Below, piece by piece: positions 1 to 10,112 of a stretch of 64,000 bases of DNA (position 1 is the first letter of the stretch; the number at the start of each line of letters is the position of its first letter). Location: assembly GCF_001484965.1 (NCBI RefSeq), contig NZ_KQ947393.1, forward strand, positions 406,949 through 470,948. The letters are read 5' to 3'. Below the pieces are notes generated by a model. The model saw nothing but the letters and a program-made list of their open reading frames with translations, did not search any database and was not told where the DNA came from. A program made the position numbers and the translations under genes. Source of the DNA: Shouchella shacheensis (GTDB lineage Bacteria; Bacillota; Bacilli; Bacillales; Bacillaceae_D).

Positions 1-697
1 ATGTGCTTGTGTAAACGACATGCGAACCGTCATCAAGGGCTGCTATCGGCGTATAGCCTTCATCTGTAAACTGAATGTCGCCATACGGATCGTCTTCAAA
101 TAGGAGCACCTTATGCTTATGAACCAAGCGAACAAGCTCTTTTCGACGCTCAAGTGACCAGACACGCCCCGCCGGGTTTGAGAAGGTTGGTACAACATAA
201 ATCACTTTTGGCCTAAAGGCTTTTAACTTCGCAACTAAATCTTCCACCACCATTCCGTCGGTGTCACAGCGCACTGGCACGATCGTTGCTTCATACGATT
301 GAAATACTTGAAGGGCCGCAAGATACGTAGGTTCCTCCGTTAAAATGACATCTCCTGGACTAATCATCACGCGGGAAAATAAATCAATGGCCTGCTGAGA
401 CCCTGTGGTTAACAGCACATGATCGGCCGTGTAGTCCGTTATCTGCTTCCTTGCCATCCTTTCCAAAATCATTTCTCGGAGCGGCCGGTATCCTTCCGTT
501 TCGCCGTACTGCATCGCCTTTTTTCCCTTAGCAAAGACTCTCGTGAACGCCTCCTCAATTGCCTCGACAGGAAAAAGTTCATCATCTGGCAATCCTCCTG
601 CAAATGAAATGACGTCTCCTTGATTGACGACCTTTAAAATGTCTCGAACAGCAGAAGACTGTAAGTGACGGACGCGCTTGGCAAATGCATATTTCAT
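1..697 (-). CDS. PLP-dependent aminotransferase, class I/II (partial, 3' end outside window)
   Basis: The N-terminal 232 residues of a fold-type I aminotransferase of the 2-aminoadipate transaminase / MocR-like branch; the usual family length is about 400. ATG at 697 is preceded by AGGTGG at a good distance. Visible marks are the N-terminal ISFAGGLPDDELFP segment, the TTGSQQAID cofactor-pocket stretch, VPTFSNPAGRVWS, and EDDPYGD with the aspartate that binds the pyridine nitrogen. The window ends at VVYTST, just before the SK motif with the catalytic lysine. Probable role: transamination of an amino acid; the substrate cannot be told. It has its own promoter. Confidence 0.85.
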   Translation of the reverse strand, partial: MKYAFAKRVRHLQSSAVRDILKVVNQGDVISFAGGLPDDELFPVEAIEEAFTRVFAKGKKAMQYGETEGYRPLREMILERMARKQITDYTADHVLLTTGSQQAIDLFSRVMISPGDVILTEEPTYLAALQVFQSYEATIVPVRCDTDGMVVEDLVAKLKAFRPKVIYVVPTFSNPAGRVWSLERRKELVRLVHKHKVLLFEDDPYGDIQFTDEGYTPIAALDDGSHVVYTST

Positions 698-760
698 TTT
701 TTCCACCTCGGTTGTTTTGATCTGCCTATAAGCAAATCGCAAAAATTTCAGGACACTTCC

Positions 761-788
761 ATTCTAAAGCAGTGGTGTGAAAAGTCAA
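761..788 (-). promoter_or_regulatory. sigma-A-type promoter of the aminotransferase
   Basis: On the minus strand TTGACT (788-783) and TAGAAT (766-761) are 16 bp apart, about 65 bp before the start codon. Confidence 0.55.
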
Positions 789-807
789 TCTATTTCCCGA
801 GAAATAA

Positions 808-838
808 GCAAAAGGCCGGCTCCTCTGAAGCCGACCTT
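808..838 (-). terminator. intrinsic terminator of the ABC exporter operon
   Basis: On the minus strand GGTCGGCT pairs with AGCCGGCC and is followed by TTTTGC, 12 bp after the stop of the second exporter gene. Confidence 0.7.
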
Positions 839-849
839 CCTTCCTTTCC

Positions 850-2655
850 CTACAACGCTGAAAACTGAGATTTCACAAGTCCGTAGTAGATCCCTTTTTC
901 ACTCATTAGCTCCCCATGCGTTCCTTGTTCCATCACATGGCCGTGGTCAAGCACGATAATGTTATCTGAATCGCGTATCGTTGAGAGTCTATGGGCGATC
1001 ATAATGGCCGTACGACCGGCAAGAAGTGTTTTTAAGCCCTCCTGAATTTTTAACTCTGTCTCCGTATCAATGCTTGCTGTAGCTTCATCAAGAATTAAAA
1101 TCCGCGGATCAGCTAGGAGCGCTCTTGCAAAGGAAAGAAGCTGCCTTTCACCAACGGAAAGCACATTTCCTTGCTCTTCAACTTCTGTTTGGTAGCCATT
1201 TTCGAGCTTTTCAATAAAAGAGTGCGCACCAATGGCCTTAGACGCTTCTATAATCTGTTCATCCGTCGCTTCCGGGTTTCCGAAGCGAATATTATCCATG
1301 ATTGTTCCGGCAAAAATAAACGTATCTTGCAAGACGTAGCTGACATTCTTACGCAAGTCGGCAAGACGAATATCACGCAAGTCCACACCATCAAGCAAAA
1401 GCCGCCCGCTTGTCGGGTCGTAAAAGCGGCTCATTAAGTTAACAATTGTTGATTTTCCGGATCCCGTGTGTCCAACAAGGGCAATCGTCTTCCCTGCTTC
1501 AAAGGTGAGATTAATGCCATTCAGCGCTTTTCGCGACTCGTTATAGGCAAATTCAACATCTTCAAAGACGAGCTCTCCTTGAACATTCTCAAGAGGCCTG
1601 GCATCCTTCTTGTCTTCAACATTCGGTTTCTCATCTAAAAACTCAAAGATTCTCTCCGATGAAGCCATCCCAACAAGAAGCTGGTTGTAGACTTGACCGA
1701 GCCTTGAAATAGGCTCCCAGAACATCCCTAAGAAAAAGGCAAAGGTGACAAATTGTCCGAGTGTGAGCGAACTTCCTTCGGATAGAATAAAGTAGGCCCC
1801 GAACAAGATTAGAATTGCCCCACCGATGGCACTCGCCATCTCCACAAAGGGACGAAACAACGCATTCATTCGAGTAGCATGGCGCCAGCTTTCGTAGTTC
1901 TGACTATTCACATCCTCAAAGAACTCCATGTTCTCATGCTCCTGTGCGTACGCTTGAGTCACGCGAATGCCTTGGATGCTCTCATTCAAATGAGAGTTAA
2001 GCCTTGACTGGCGAATCCTCACCGTCTGCCACGCTCGTCGAATTCTTCTTCTCAAGCCAACGGAAATCAAGAACATAATCGGCAGCACAATGACCACCAA
2101 TAAAGCAAGCTCAGGGTTAATCGTAAAAAGAATGACAACAATCCCTGCAATCATAACGACATCCATTAACAAGTTTACAACACCGTTTGTAAAGAGATCT
2201 TGTAATGAGTTGACATCATTAATGACGCGCACTAGGATTGAACCTGCGGAGCGCTGATCGAAAAACCGGTGGGAAAGATGCTGAATATGATCAAATAGTT
2301 TTTTGCGGATATCATAAATAACAAATTGACCCACCTGGTTCATCCAGCGGATACGAAAGATATTTGCCACATAGGCCACTAAATAAAGCGCAAGCACAAT
2401 GGCGGCATACGTGAACATTAGAGAAACATCTCCATTAGCAAGACCCTGATCAATCGCATAGATGCCGATAAAAATCGGCACCACCAGTCGTACACCCGTT
2501 GAAATCAACATCATCACGATCGTTTTTGGAAGCATCGATTTCGCATAGGGCGCTAGAAAGGAAAACAGGCGCGTCATCTGCTTCCAATTAAACGGTTTTT
2601 CTATGATTTGTTCAACGGGATAGTGAAACCTCGTGTTTTTTGTTGGTTGTTCCAT
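850..2655 (-). CDS. ABC exporter half-transporter, consensus ATPase subunit
   Basis: A 601-residue fused membrane/ATPase subunit, second gene of a pair 12 bp apart, with AAGGAAGTGAG before ATG. About six membrane helices lie in residues 35-325. The nucleotide-binding domain has Walker A GHTGSGKST (395-403), a degenerate signature LSVGE instead of LSGGQ (499-503), and Walker B with catalytic glutamate LDEATASID (522-530). Together with the upstream subunit it should form a heterodimeric multidrug or lipid exporter of the YfiBC/YknUV/BmrCD type. In this arrangement its own Walker site is the one that hydrolyses ATP. Substrate unknown. Confidence 0.9.
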   Translation of the reverse strand: MEQPTKNTRFHYPVEQIIEKPFNWKQMTRLFSFLAPYAKSMLPKTIVMMLISTGVRLVVPIFIGIYAIDQGLANGDVSLMFTYAAIVLALYLVAYVANIFRIRWMNQVGQFVIYDIRKKLFDHIQHLSHRFFDQRSAGSILVRVINDVNSLQDLFTNGVVNLLMDVVMIAGIVVILFTINPELALLVVIVLPIMFLISVGLRRRIRRAWQTVRIRQSRLNSHLNESIQGIRVTQAYAQEHENMEFFEDVNSQNYESWRHATRMNALFRPFVEMASAIGGAILILFGAYFILSEGSSLTLGQFVTFAFFLGMFWEPISRLGQVYNQLLVGMASSERIFEFLDEKPNVEDKKDARPLENVQGELVFEDVEFAYNESRKALNGINLTFEAGKTIALVGHTGSGKSTIVNLMSRFYDPTSGRLLLDGVDLRDIRLADLRKNVSYVLQDTFIFAGTIMDNIRFGNPEATDEQIIEASKAIGAHSFIEKLENGYQTEVEEQGNVLSVGERQLLSFARALLADPRILILDEATASIDTETELKIQEGLKTLLAGRTAIMIAHRLSTIRDSDNIIVLDHGHVMEQGTHGELMSEKGIYYGLVKSQFSAL

Positions 2656-2667
2656 TGACTCACTTCC

Positions 2668-4416
2668 TTACACTTCTTGCAGTACATACTGCTGATCTTT
2701 GTTTTGGATATCATAGATTCGTTTGTACTGCCCTTGTCTCTCAAGCAAAACGTTATGTTTGCCACGCTGAGCGATTCTTCCGTCTTCGAGCACAAGAATT
2801 TCATCACAGTGCTTTACTGACGATATACGGTGAGCAATAATGAACGTCGTCCGTCCCTGCATCACTTCTCTCATCGCTTTTTGAATCTTCGTCTCTGTTT
2901 GCATGTCAACGGCGCTTGTGGCGTCATCTAAAATCAAAATACTCGGATTCATAATCATGGCCCGAGCAATCGCAATCCGCTGCTTCTGCCCGCCGGATAG
3001 CCCAAGCCCACGCTCCCCTAAGACCGTTTCATACCCTTCGGGAAGCTCCATAATGAACTCATGCGCATCCGCTTGCTTGGCCGCTGCGACAATGTCATCC
3101 ATGCTTGCATCTGGATTCCCGTATGCTAAGTTATCCCGAATGGTAGAGGAGAAGAGAAAGGTTTGCTGGAGGATTAATCCAATGTTTGGTCGGAGCTCTT
3201 TAACGTCGTATTTCTCAATGGGTTCCCCGTCTATTAGAATCTCTCCTTCCGACTTCTCATAGAAGCGCATCATCAGTTGAATAATGCTTGATTTCCCGGA
3301 TCCAGTCGCCCCTACAAGCCCGATCGTGGAGCCTTTTGAAGCAGAGAAGTTAAGATCCGTGAGCGCTTCCTTCGCTTTACTCCCATAGCGCAAGTGAACG
3401 TTCTTAAAGACCACTTCCCCCTCCAATTTCCTCACTTCTCGATTAAGTTCCGGTCCATTCGCTCGTTCCTCTTCATCCAACACTTCCAGTAATCGCTCTC
3501 CAGAAGCCTTGGATTGGCTGAACATATTGATAATAAAACCAAGGTTCATAATAGGACCGATAATAAACCACACGAGACTAAAAAAGGCGAATAGCTCTCC
3601 TACTGTAAGCGCTCCTTGTATGGCCAAATATCCGCCATAGGCAAGAAGAACAACCGCAGATGTGTTGCCTAAAAACTCCATCAACGGAAAGTAGGTTCCC
3701 CAGATGTTTGAGATTTGCAGATTCTTTGTCCTATAATCTTCATTCTGGTCTTGAAAACGGTTTTTTTCTGTGTTTTCTTGAGAGAGAGCTTTCACCGTGT
3801 GCATTCCACTAACGTTTTCCTGAACTTTTGTATTCAAACTCGCAAGCGATACACGTACACGGCGAAAATTCGGATGAACCCGAGAATCAAACTTATAGAC
3901 AGCGACCGCTAAAAACGGCAGCATCGCCATCGTCGCAAATGTAAGAGGAACGGAGTAGAATAACATCACGGTCATGGCAAAACCGACGAGAAGAATGAAG
4001 TTTAATAGCTGAGCAAAACCGAAGGAGAGAAAGAAACGAAAGGCCTCCACATCAGCCGTAAGACGCGACATTAAGTCACCGGTCTTGGCGTTATCATAGT
4101 AGCGGAAAGGAAGAAACTGTAGTTTTTCATAAAGCGTTTTCCTTAGCCGGTAAACAGAGCGAACGCCAAACAAGTCTCCATAATATTGCTGGACGTACGT
4201 AGCCACCCCCTTAATGGCCATAATTCCCAATAGTGCGAGTGCTAGTGGAGGGATGATTCCATAATTCTCGGCCACAACGCCCTCATCAATCGCATATTGC
4301 AGGATCACAGGGTAGAGAACCGTAATCCCTGTCACAAAAAGGAGGGCGAAAAGCGACCAAAAGAAATATCGTTTATACGGCAAATAGAACATTGCCAGCC
4401 TTTTAAAGGTATCCAT
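2668..4416 (-). CDS. ABC exporter half-transporter, degenerate ATPase subunit
   Basis: A 582-residue fused membrane/ATPase subunit and first gene of the exporter operon; ATG follows AAGGTGGTGAACAA. The membrane domain has about six helices. The ATPase domain has Walker A GATGSGKSS, an intact LSGGQ signature and LDDATSAVD, where the usual catalytic glutamate after Walker B is aspartate. This Glu-to-Asp change, paired with the weak LSVGE signature of the partner, is the hallmark of heterodimeric exporters with one hydrolysing and one non-hydrolysing site. It is transcribed from a good promoter about 70 bp upstream. Confidence 0.9.
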   Translation of the reverse strand: MDTFKRLAMFYLPYKRYFFWSLFALLFVTGITVLYPVILQYAIDEGVVAENYGIIPPLALALLGIMAIKGVATYVQQYYGDLFGVRSVYRLRKTLYEKLQFLPFRYYDNAKTGDLMSRLTADVEAFRFFLSFGFAQLLNFILLVGFAMTVMLFYSVPLTFATMAMLPFLAVAVYKFDSRVHPNFRRVRVSLASLNTKVQENVSGMHTVKALSQENTEKNRFQDQNEDYRTKNLQISNIWGTYFPLMEFLGNTSAVVLLAYGGYLAIQGALTVGELFAFFSLVWFIIGPIMNLGFIINMFSQSKASGERLLEVLDEEERANGPELNREVRKLEGEVVFKNVHLRYGSKAKEALTDLNFSASKGSTIGLVGATGSGKSSIIQLMMRFYEKSEGEILIDGEPIEKYDVKELRPNIGLILQQTFLFSSTIRDNLAYGNPDASMDDIVAAAKQADAHEFIMELPEGYETVLGERGLGLSGGQKQRIAIARAMIMNPSILILDDATSAVDMQTETKIQKAMREVMQGRTTFIIAHRISSVKHCDEILVLEDGRIAQRGKHNVLLERQGQYKRIYDIQNKDQQYVLQEV

Positions 4417-4483
4417 TTGTTCACCACCTTAAATGTTTTATGTACTCCTTAGCCATCCGAAACATATTTAAGTCACAAAATTT

Positions 4484-4512
4484 ATCTTACTCTGAATCGA
4501 GTTTCTCGTCAA
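4484..4512 (-). promoter_or_regulatory. sigma-A-type promoter of the ABC exporter operon
   Basis: On the minus strand TTGACG (4512-4507) and TAAGAT (4489-4484) are separated by 17 bp. Confidence 0.6.
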
Positions 4513-4580
4513 TAAGTTTGCTGCACAATTTTCGTTCTTTTTAAGAGTGGTTTTTTGCCACTGAGGCAAATACAGAAATC

Positions 4581-4703
4581 CGAAAAACGCAGGCGGGTTG
4601 CTCAGGAGCGAGAATTTTGAAGGTCCGATAGAAGAATTTCCGGTTTTGGATTTCGTTATCGGGGCGAAAAACCTCGACGCTTTTACCCGCCGGAGCTAAA
4701 CAA
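4581..4703 (+). repeat. 123-bp palindromic repeat, copy 1
   Basis: Starts CGAAAAACGCAGGCGGGT and ends ACCCGCCGGAGCTAAACAA; the two arms pair over most of their length. The middle stem is of the CCGATA/TATCGG type. The GGAGCTAAACAA end abuts the T-tract of the spoVR terminator. Confidence 0.85.
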
Positions 4704-4729
4704 AAAAGCAGCGCCTTTTGGCCACTGCT
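4702..4729 (-). terminator. intrinsic terminator of spoVR
   Basis: On the minus strand AGCAGTGGCC pairs imperfectly with GGCGCTGCT and is followed by six T. The stem starts at the stop codon. Confidence 0.6.
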
Positions 4730-6134
4730 ACAAATACTTGCGATGCATCTTGTTTCCATCATACATAAAGGTAATCTCCTTCTCATTGACCGTCGTTTCA
4801 AGATGCACGGTCCGTCCCCAGAGCTGATAGATATAGGGCAGTACCTTCTCAAGATAAGTCACGTCTAGCTCCGTTCCTTCAAATTCGTGCTTGATGTAAA
4901 GCTCTCCGTTCTTTAAATAATCTCCATTTGTGACAACCAAGTACGGGAATCCCCCGTTCACTCGGGATTGTGTAAGTTGGTCGCGTACTCCCTCCCACTC
5001 TTTGCCTACAATTTTGTAATCGGAACCTTGTTTCTGAAACAGATACATGTCCTCTCGACTAACCAATTCCTTGGTTAAATAGTTGCGGAGAAACGATGTA
5101 TCCGACTCAATCTCCCGCACTTCAAACATTTTCTCTCGTCCGCTCCCAGACTTCACTCCTTGCATGCGTCGCATTTCTTCAGTTGGGTTGTTATAGCGCT
5201 CCTCGATGTCTTCAAAAATTTTGATACCGAGATAGTAAGGATTGATGGATGTTTTCGATGGTTGAACGACTCCTGCATTGAGCTTGGCGTATTCAATCAT
5301 TTCCTCGCTCGTTAGGTCCATCTCCCGTAAAATACGTCCGTGCCAATAAGAGGCCCAGCCTTCGTTCATAATCTTCGTCTCAAGCTGCGGCCAAAAGTAT
5401 TGCATTTCTTCCCGCATCATGGTTAACACGTCTCGTTGCCATGGCTCAAGCTCCCGGCTGTATTCTTCGATAAAAAGCAACAGATCCTTCTCAGGCTGAG
5501 GAGGAAAATGTTTTTTCCGTTTCACCGGTGCCTCTTCTTTCTTCTCGCCGTCCAGAGACCACAGATCGTCATATTCCCCGGCCTGTTTTTGCTCTACTTT
5601 TACTTCCTCGTCCATAGACCAGGAGAGCTTCGGACGAACGATGCTCGGATCAATATGCTCTTGAATGGCGAGAACTGCATCGAGGAAGCTTTCCACTTCG
5701 CTTTTTCCATGAACATGCTCGTAGTGAGCAATTCGCTCCGCTGTTGCGCTCATGCTCTCCACCATGTCCCGTCTCGTATTGGAAAAACGGATGTTGTTCT
5801 TAAAGAAATCACAGTGAGCAAGCACATGAGCGACAATGAGTTTATTTTGAATGAGCGAGTTGCTGTCGAGCAAAAAGGCGTAGCAAGGGTCTGAGTTCAC
5901 TACAAGTTCATAAATCTTGCTTAGACCAAGGTCATATTGGAGCTTCATTTTGTGGTACTGCTTCCCAAACGACCAGTGGCTATAGCGTGTCGGCATGCCG
6001 TACGCCCCAAATGTATAAATAATATCTGCCGGACAAATTTCATAGCGCATTTCAAAAAAATCCAGGCCAAAGCCCGTTGCGATTTCTGTTATCTCTGCAA
6101 TCGCCTTCTCCAATTCCTGTTGATCTGACGTCAA
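4728..6134 (-). CDS. spoVR: stage V sporulation protein R (SpoVR family)
   Basis: A 468-residue protein, full length for SpoVR. The start is TTG at 6134, seven bases after AAAGGAGGAG; no ATG is better placed. Recognisable family blocks are [13 protein letters not shown] near the N-terminus, [13 protein letters not shown] around residue 105 and NEGWASYWH near residue 260. In B. subtilis SpoVR affects spore cortex formation. In many bacteria it is linked with the kinase PrkA and the VWA protein YhbH, both also in this window (36555-38450 and 32879-34054), but it is not in an operon with them here. Biochemical activity is not known. Confidence 0.93.
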   Translation of the reverse strand: MTSDQQELEKAIAEITEIATGFGLDFFEMRYEICPADIIYTFGAYGMPTRYSHWSFGKQYHKMKLQYDLGLSKIYELVVNSDPCYAFLLDSNSLIQNKLIVAHVLAHCDFFKNNIRFSNTRRDMVESMSATAERIAHYEHVHGKSEVESFLDAVLAIQEHIDPSIVRPKLSWSMDEEVKVEQKQAGEYDDLWSLDGEKKEEAPVKRKKHFPPQPEKDLLLFIEEYSRELEPWQRDVLTMMREEMQYFWPQLETKIMNEGWASYWHGRILREMDLTSEEMIEYAKLNAGVVQPSKTSINPYYLGIKIFEDIEERYNNPTEEMRRMQGVKSGSGREKMFEVREIESDTSFLRNYLTKELVSREDMYLFQKQGSDYKIVGKEWEGVRDQLTQSRVNGGFPYLVVTNGDYLKNGELYIKHEFEGTELDVTYLEKVLPYIYQLWGRTVHLETTVNEKEITFMYDGNKMHRKYL

Positions 6135-6300
6135 AACGCTCTCCTCCTTTGACTGCGTGCGTTTATTATCCTTATGAGAAAGACGGCTAAGGCATGAGTT
6201 AAACTTCTTTTCATTTGCAGCTGCCGAGCAAACACTCTCGAAACATTCAGTATTTGTGCTACACTATGACCAAAGGCCTTGAAAAAAAGGAGGAATCGTT

Positions 6301-6489
6301 TTGGATATTGGAGTGTTTATCCCACTTGGGGGGATGCTGACGGCTGTTATCATTGTCTATATCGTCAACAATTCAAGACAAAAAGAACTGGAAATGCGCC
6401 AGGGGATGGGGCCTGATATGGATGACTTGAACGAAAAAATGGATAAAATCTTAGCGAAGTTGGAGGATTTGGAAAAACGAAAACCGTAG
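6301..6489 (+). CDS. small membrane protein with C-terminal coiled coil
   Basis: A 62-residue protein. The TTG start at 6301 follows AAAGGAGGAATCGT. Residues 4-23 form one membrane helix; the rest is charged, with heptad-like hydrophobics (MDDLNEKMDKILAKLEDLEK) that suggest a short coiled coil. It is divergent from spoVR and ends in its own strong terminator. Family not recognised; single-span proteins of this build are common in Bacillus. Function unknown. Confidence 0.7.
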   Translation: MDIGVFIPLGGMLTAVIIVYIVNNSRQKELEMRQGMGPDMDDLNEKMDKILAKLEDLEKRKP

Positions 6490-6498
6490 GCGGCGGAC

Positions 6499-6531
6499 AG
6501 AAAGCGGCATTAAGCGTCCGCTTTCTTTTTT
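6499..6531 (+). terminator. intrinsic terminator of the small membrane protein gene
   Basis: AGAAAGCGG and CCGCTTTCT form a perfect 9-bp stem followed by a run of T. It overlaps the 3' end of the convergent EamA gene. Confidence 0.8.
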
Positions 6532-7433
6532 ATACCGCCACTCATGCGCTCCCGCTCTATTTTCGTCCGCTTTTGCACGAGAACCACCGCGAAAAGGACG
6601 AGACCAACGCCAAGCCCTTGCCAAAGGGTTAATGCTTCGCCAACGAGAAGGACGCTAACCAATACTGCAACAACAGGCTCAATCGTAGCGATGATCGAAG
6701 CCTTGCTGGATTCTACGTACTGCAGTCCTTTCGTATAAAGCAAAAACGCCAGTGTTGTCGAGAAAAAACCTAACCCCAGTACGTACAGCCACACCTGCCC
6801 ATTCCCTAGAAGATGAGGCACATGCCAAAGCCCGCTAAAAGGGGCAATCGCCACTGCTGCAAAGACAAACGTATACGTACTCACAGTCATCGCTTCATAC
6901 TTCGCGAGCGCAAACTTCCCGAAGATGCTGTACAGTGCGTAAAAAAAGCCTGAGCCTATGCCTAACAACAAGCCAGTAAGTGAGATGGCTTCGGTGCCTG
7001 TTGGCAGTAAACCAACCACGAGCGCACAGCCGATGAGTGTGAAAAAGAGCGCCACCCCCTTTTCCTTCGTGATCCACTCTTTAAAAAACACTCTGGAAAG
7101 AACGAGAACAAACATCGGGGCTGTATACAAAAGGGTCGTCGCGACGGAGATGGTTGTCATCTCAATCGCCTGAAACAAAAACCAGTTAAAAAACAGGATG
7201 CTGACAATCCCTGTACCAATAAAATACCGACCATCCGCCAGGCGAATGACGAGTTTTCGTTTGTCTTTCAGGAACACAAAGCCTACGAGAAATATAGCTG
7301 CACATGTGACGCGCAGTGTCACCACATGTACCGGTTCAAACCCAAGTTCATAAAGCCTCGTAACAAACAGACCGATAATGCCCCAGAGCGCCGCCCCAAG
7401 TGCGATTGATAAATATGCGCTACTTTTGCTCAT
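6510..7433 (-). CDS. EamA/DMT-family transporter
   Basis: A 307-residue integral membrane protein with ten predicted helices in two EamA repeats, the standard layout of drug/metabolite transporters. ATG at 7433 follows GGAGGGATGGG. It begins SSAYLSIALGAALWGIIGLF and has a basic cytoplasmic tail. A conserved-looking glutamate/proline segment, ASIIATIEPVVAVL, lies in the second repeat. Members export amino acids, metabolites or drugs; the substrate cannot be predicted. Single gene. Confidence 0.88.
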   Translation of the reverse strand: MSKSSAYLSIALGAALWGIIGLFVTRLYELGFEPVHVVTLRVTCAAIFLVGFVFLKDKRKLVIRLADGRYFIGTGIVSILFFNWFLFQAIEMTTISVATTLLYTAPMFVLVLSRVFFKEWITKEKGVALFFTLIGCALVVGLLPTGTEAISLTGLLLGIGSGFFYALYSIFGKFALAKYEAMTVSTYTFVFAAVAIAPFSGLWHVPHLLGNGQVWLYVLGLGFFSTTLAFLLYTKGLQYVESSKASIIATIEPVVAVLVSVLLVGEALTLWQGLGVGLVLFAVVLVQKRTKIERERMSGGIKKKADA

Positions 7434-7452
7434 CCCATCCCTCCATTGCTAG

Positions 7453-7489
7453 CGAAAAAGCACATCTCTGTGCAGGATGTGCTTTTTCG
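7453..7489 (-). terminator. intrinsic terminator of pgcA
   Basis: CGAAAAAGCACATC and GATGTGCTTTTTCG form a perfect 14-bp inverted repeat with a 9-base loop and T-runs on both strands. Confidence 0.8.
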
Positions 7490-7517
7490 TCTTTGCCTCT
7501 ATTGCTTTCGTCAGAAT

Positions 7518-9254
7518 TTAAATATACGCGTTCATGTAGCTCATCACGGATTTTTGCAAGGAAGCGAGCTTCTCGACACTGTCGGTCTCACTCTCACCAA
7601 CAACGCCAAAGTAGAATTTCACTTTCGGCTCTGTTCCAGAAGGGCGTACACAGAACCAGGAGCCATCGTTCAGCTTATATTTCAACACATTGGAAGCAGG
7701 CAAAGCAAGTGACTCTGATTTCCCTTTTGCAAGCCATGTTCTTGTTCGCGCATCGTAATCCTCCACAGAAGCAACCGTTGTTCCGTTCATTTTAGTTGGA
7801 GGTTCGTGGCGTAAGGAGGAGAGAATGCTAGCAATTTTCTCCGCACCTTCTTTGCCCTTAAGCGTTAGCGATTCTAACCCTTCACGGTAGAAACCGTATT
7901 TGCGAAAGACCTGCTGCAAGCCTTGATAGACCGTCATGCCTTGCTTTTTATAGTGCAGGGCTACTTCCGCTGCCAAAAGACATGCTTGGACGGCGTCCTT
8001 GTCTCGCACGAAATCACCGATCAGATAGCCGTAGCTTTCTTCATAGCCAAACAGAAATCTATGCTCGCCGCTCTTCTCGTATTGCCCCATTTTTTCACCG
8101 ATGAATTTGAACCCCGTCAGTGTGTCCACCGTCGTCAACCCATAAGCGTCCGCAATGTTACGCCCGATCTCGGAAGTAACGATCGTTTTCAGAACGACCC
8201 CATTCTCCGGCAGGGTATCTTGCTCTTTTTTCTGCTCAAGCAAGTAATCAAGCAACAACGCGCCTGTCTGATTGCCGGTGAGAACAACATATTCGTCCTG
8301 TTCATTTTTAACCGCAAGTCCTACTCGGTCGGCATCCGGGTCTGTGGCAAGCAAAAGGTCCGCTTGCTCTTCGTTTCCGTATTGAATGGCGAGCTCAAAG
8401 GCCGCATGCTCCTCTGGGTTCGGGGAGGAGACGGTCGAAAATTCCGGATCGGGAAGCTCCTGTTCAGGCACGACGGTAACATGCGAAAATCCACTTTCTT
8501 CAAGAACACGACGAGTTAAAATATTGGCTGTTCCGTGGAGAGGGGTAAAAACAATCTTGACGTCGCCGCCCTGCTCCTTTGCAAGTTTTGGCTGCATGAG
8601 AATCGACTGCAGCTGTTCATTGTAGGCATCATCCACATCTGTGGAGATCACCTGGTAGAGCTGCTTTGCCTTTAGCTCTGTTTCGTCGGCCACTTCAATC
8701 GTAAGCTCATCTTCAATCCCTTCAACAAAAGTGACAAGCTCCTCTGCAGGCTCCGGCGGAAACTGCCCACCATCTGCACCATACACTTTAAATCCATTGT
8801 ACTCAGGGGGATTGTGAGAAGCTGTGATCACAATTCCTGCTTCTGCCTGAAGGTAACGAACAGCAAACGAAAGCTCTGGGGTTGGACGGAGATCGTGGAA
8901 AACATAGCATTTAATGCCATGAGCACCGAGTGTTCGCGCCGCCTCATGCGCGAACTGTGGCGACTTGTGGCGAGAATCGAAAGCGATCACGACACCGCGA
9001 GACTTGGCAACCTCGCCTCTCTTCTCAATGAACTGCGCCAGGCCTTCCGCTGCTTTCCGCACCGTGTATGTATTCATGCGATTCGGCCCAGGACCAATCT
9101 CTCCGCGCATGCCTCCTGTGCCAAAGGCAAGCGTTCGGTAAAAACAGTCCGCAAGCTCCTCTTCTTTCTCAAGCATCTCATTGAGCTGTTTTCGTACATC
9201 CTTCTCAAGGGCGCTGAACGAGTTCCAGCGTTTCACTTCTTCTGCTACATTCAA
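7518..9254 (-). CDS. pgcA: phosphoglucomutase / phosphomannomutase
   Basis: Alpha-D-phosphohexomutase of about 578 residues, interconverting glucose 1- and 6-phosphate for UDP-glucose, lipid-anchor and teichoic acid synthesis. The phosphoserine loop [11 protein letters not shown], the metal-binding loop DPDADRVG, the sugar-binding GYEESYGY and the phosphate-binding [12 protein letters not shown] are all intact. The open frame extends to a TTG at 9281. The TTG at 9254 is preferred: GAGGAG lies 8-9 bases before it, and the protein then begins NVAEEVKRW like B. subtilis PgcA. It is followed by a strong terminator. Confidence 0.93.
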   Translation of the reverse strand: MNVAEEVKRWNSFSALEKDVRKQLNEMLEKEEELADCFYRTLAFGTGGMRGEIGPGPNRMNTYTVRKAAEGLAQFIEKRGEVAKSRGVVIAFDSRHKSPQFAHEAARTLGAHGIKCYVFHDLRPTPELSFAVRYLQAEAGIVITASHNPPEYNGFKVYGADGGQFPPEPAEELVTFVEGIEDELTIEVADETELKAKQLYQVISTDVDDAYNEQLQSILMQPKLAKEQGGDVKIVFTPLHGTANILTRRVLEESGFSHVTVVPEQELPDPEFSTVSSPNPEEHAAFELAIQYGNEEQADLLLATDPDADRVGLAVKNEQDEYVVLTGNQTGALLLDYLLEQKKEQDTLPENGVVLKTIVTSEIGRNIADAYGLTTVDTLTGFKFIGEKMGQYEKSGEHRFLFGYEESYGYLIGDFVRDKDAVQACLLAAEVALHYKKQGMTVYQGLQQVFRKYGFYREGLESLTLKGKEGAEKIASILSSLRHEPPTKMNGTTVASVEDYDARTRTWLAKGKSESLALPASNVLKYKLNDGSWFCVRPSGTEPKVKFYFGVVGESETDSVEKLASLQKSVMSYMNAYI

Positions 9255-9363
9255 TCCGGACAACTCCTCATCAAAAAACAATTGGTTTACCGTCTTTATT
9301 TTACACGGGTCCTTGCTGGTTTGACTAGGCTCACTTCTGAGGGGTCACCGTTAAGAAGTTGTA

Positions 9364-10101
9364 TTAGTGCCTACTTTCTGTTGGAAATGGATGTACGGGA
9401 CACGGCTCGCCTAGTTTAATGCCAGCAGTGCTTAGCTCAGTCCTACGCCCAAACAGTAGGACGCCTCCTTCCTTTGCTTCCCGCAAACGCGCAGCAAAAA
9501 TAGGATCAATGTCTGCCGCTGGCTCAATGCTTGTACTATCAGAGCGCTGGGCGACAAATAAGATCGCCGTCCTCCACTCTCCGTTTTTAGCAAGAGCGGT
9601 TAATTCCTCCACATGCTTGGTGCCTCTTGCCGTCACGGCATCTGGAAAACGCCCTTTGCCATTTTCGGCAAGCGTTACACTTTTCACTTCAAGAAGCATC
9701 TGTTCACTTAATGTCTCGTGTTTCATCAAAAAATCAAAACGAGAAGCGCCTACCTTATATTCTCTACGAACGAGGCGCCAGTCCTTGAATTCGTTCAACA
9801 CCCGCTCCTTTAATGCCTGTCCGACTAGGTGGTTAGCAAGCGTTGTCTGCAGTGAAACAAGGGGTTTTTCGTCCTCTGTCTCACACAGAACAGCCGTCCA
9901 CCGGGTCTTTCGATTGGAGTCTGATGCAGGTTCAAGCCAAAGGGATCTACCTGGGGTCAGCAGCTCTTTCAGTCTTCCAGGGTCAGGCAAATGGGCTCGA
10001 GTGATTTCCCCTGTCTGAAGCTGAACATGCAGAATGAAACGATTTGGTCTTTCTATGAATCTCGCTTTTTCAAGCCCTCGGTTAAACGGTAGCCATGTCA
10101 C
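9364..10101 (-). CDS. sfsA: SfsA family DNA/RNA nuclease
   Basis: A 245-residue SfsA protein, usual length about 235. The open frame reaches a TTG at 10116, but GTG at 10101, seven bases after GAGGAGGAG, gives the family start (TWLPFNRGLEKARFIERPNRF). An N-terminal OB-fold is followed by a PD-(D/E)xK-type nuclease core with SRFDF and LEVKSVTL supplying the acidic residues and lysine; FPDAVTARGTKHVEEL is the most conserved block. E. coli SfsA was named for sugar fermentation stimulation and later shown to have nuclease activity. It is 11 bp after the FixH-like gene, so probably co-transcribed. Confidence 0.9.
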   Translation of the reverse strand: MTWLPFNRGLEKARFIERPNRFILHVQLQTGEITRAHLPDPGRLKELLTPGRSLWLEPASDSNRKTRWTAVLCETEDEKPLVSLQTTLANHLVGQALKERVLNEFKDWRLVRREYKVGASRFDFLMKHETLSEQMLLEVKSVTLAENGKGRFPDAVTARGTKHVEELTALAKNGEWRTAILFVAQRSDSTSIEPAADIDPIFAARLREAKEGGVLLFGRRTELSTAGIKLGEPCPVHPFPTESRH

Positions 10102-10112
10102 AGTGCTCCTCC

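Noticed and set aside
4541..4852. 103-codon frame over the spoVR end and repeat copy 1
   Set aside because: Mostly translated repeat and wrong frame of spoVR.
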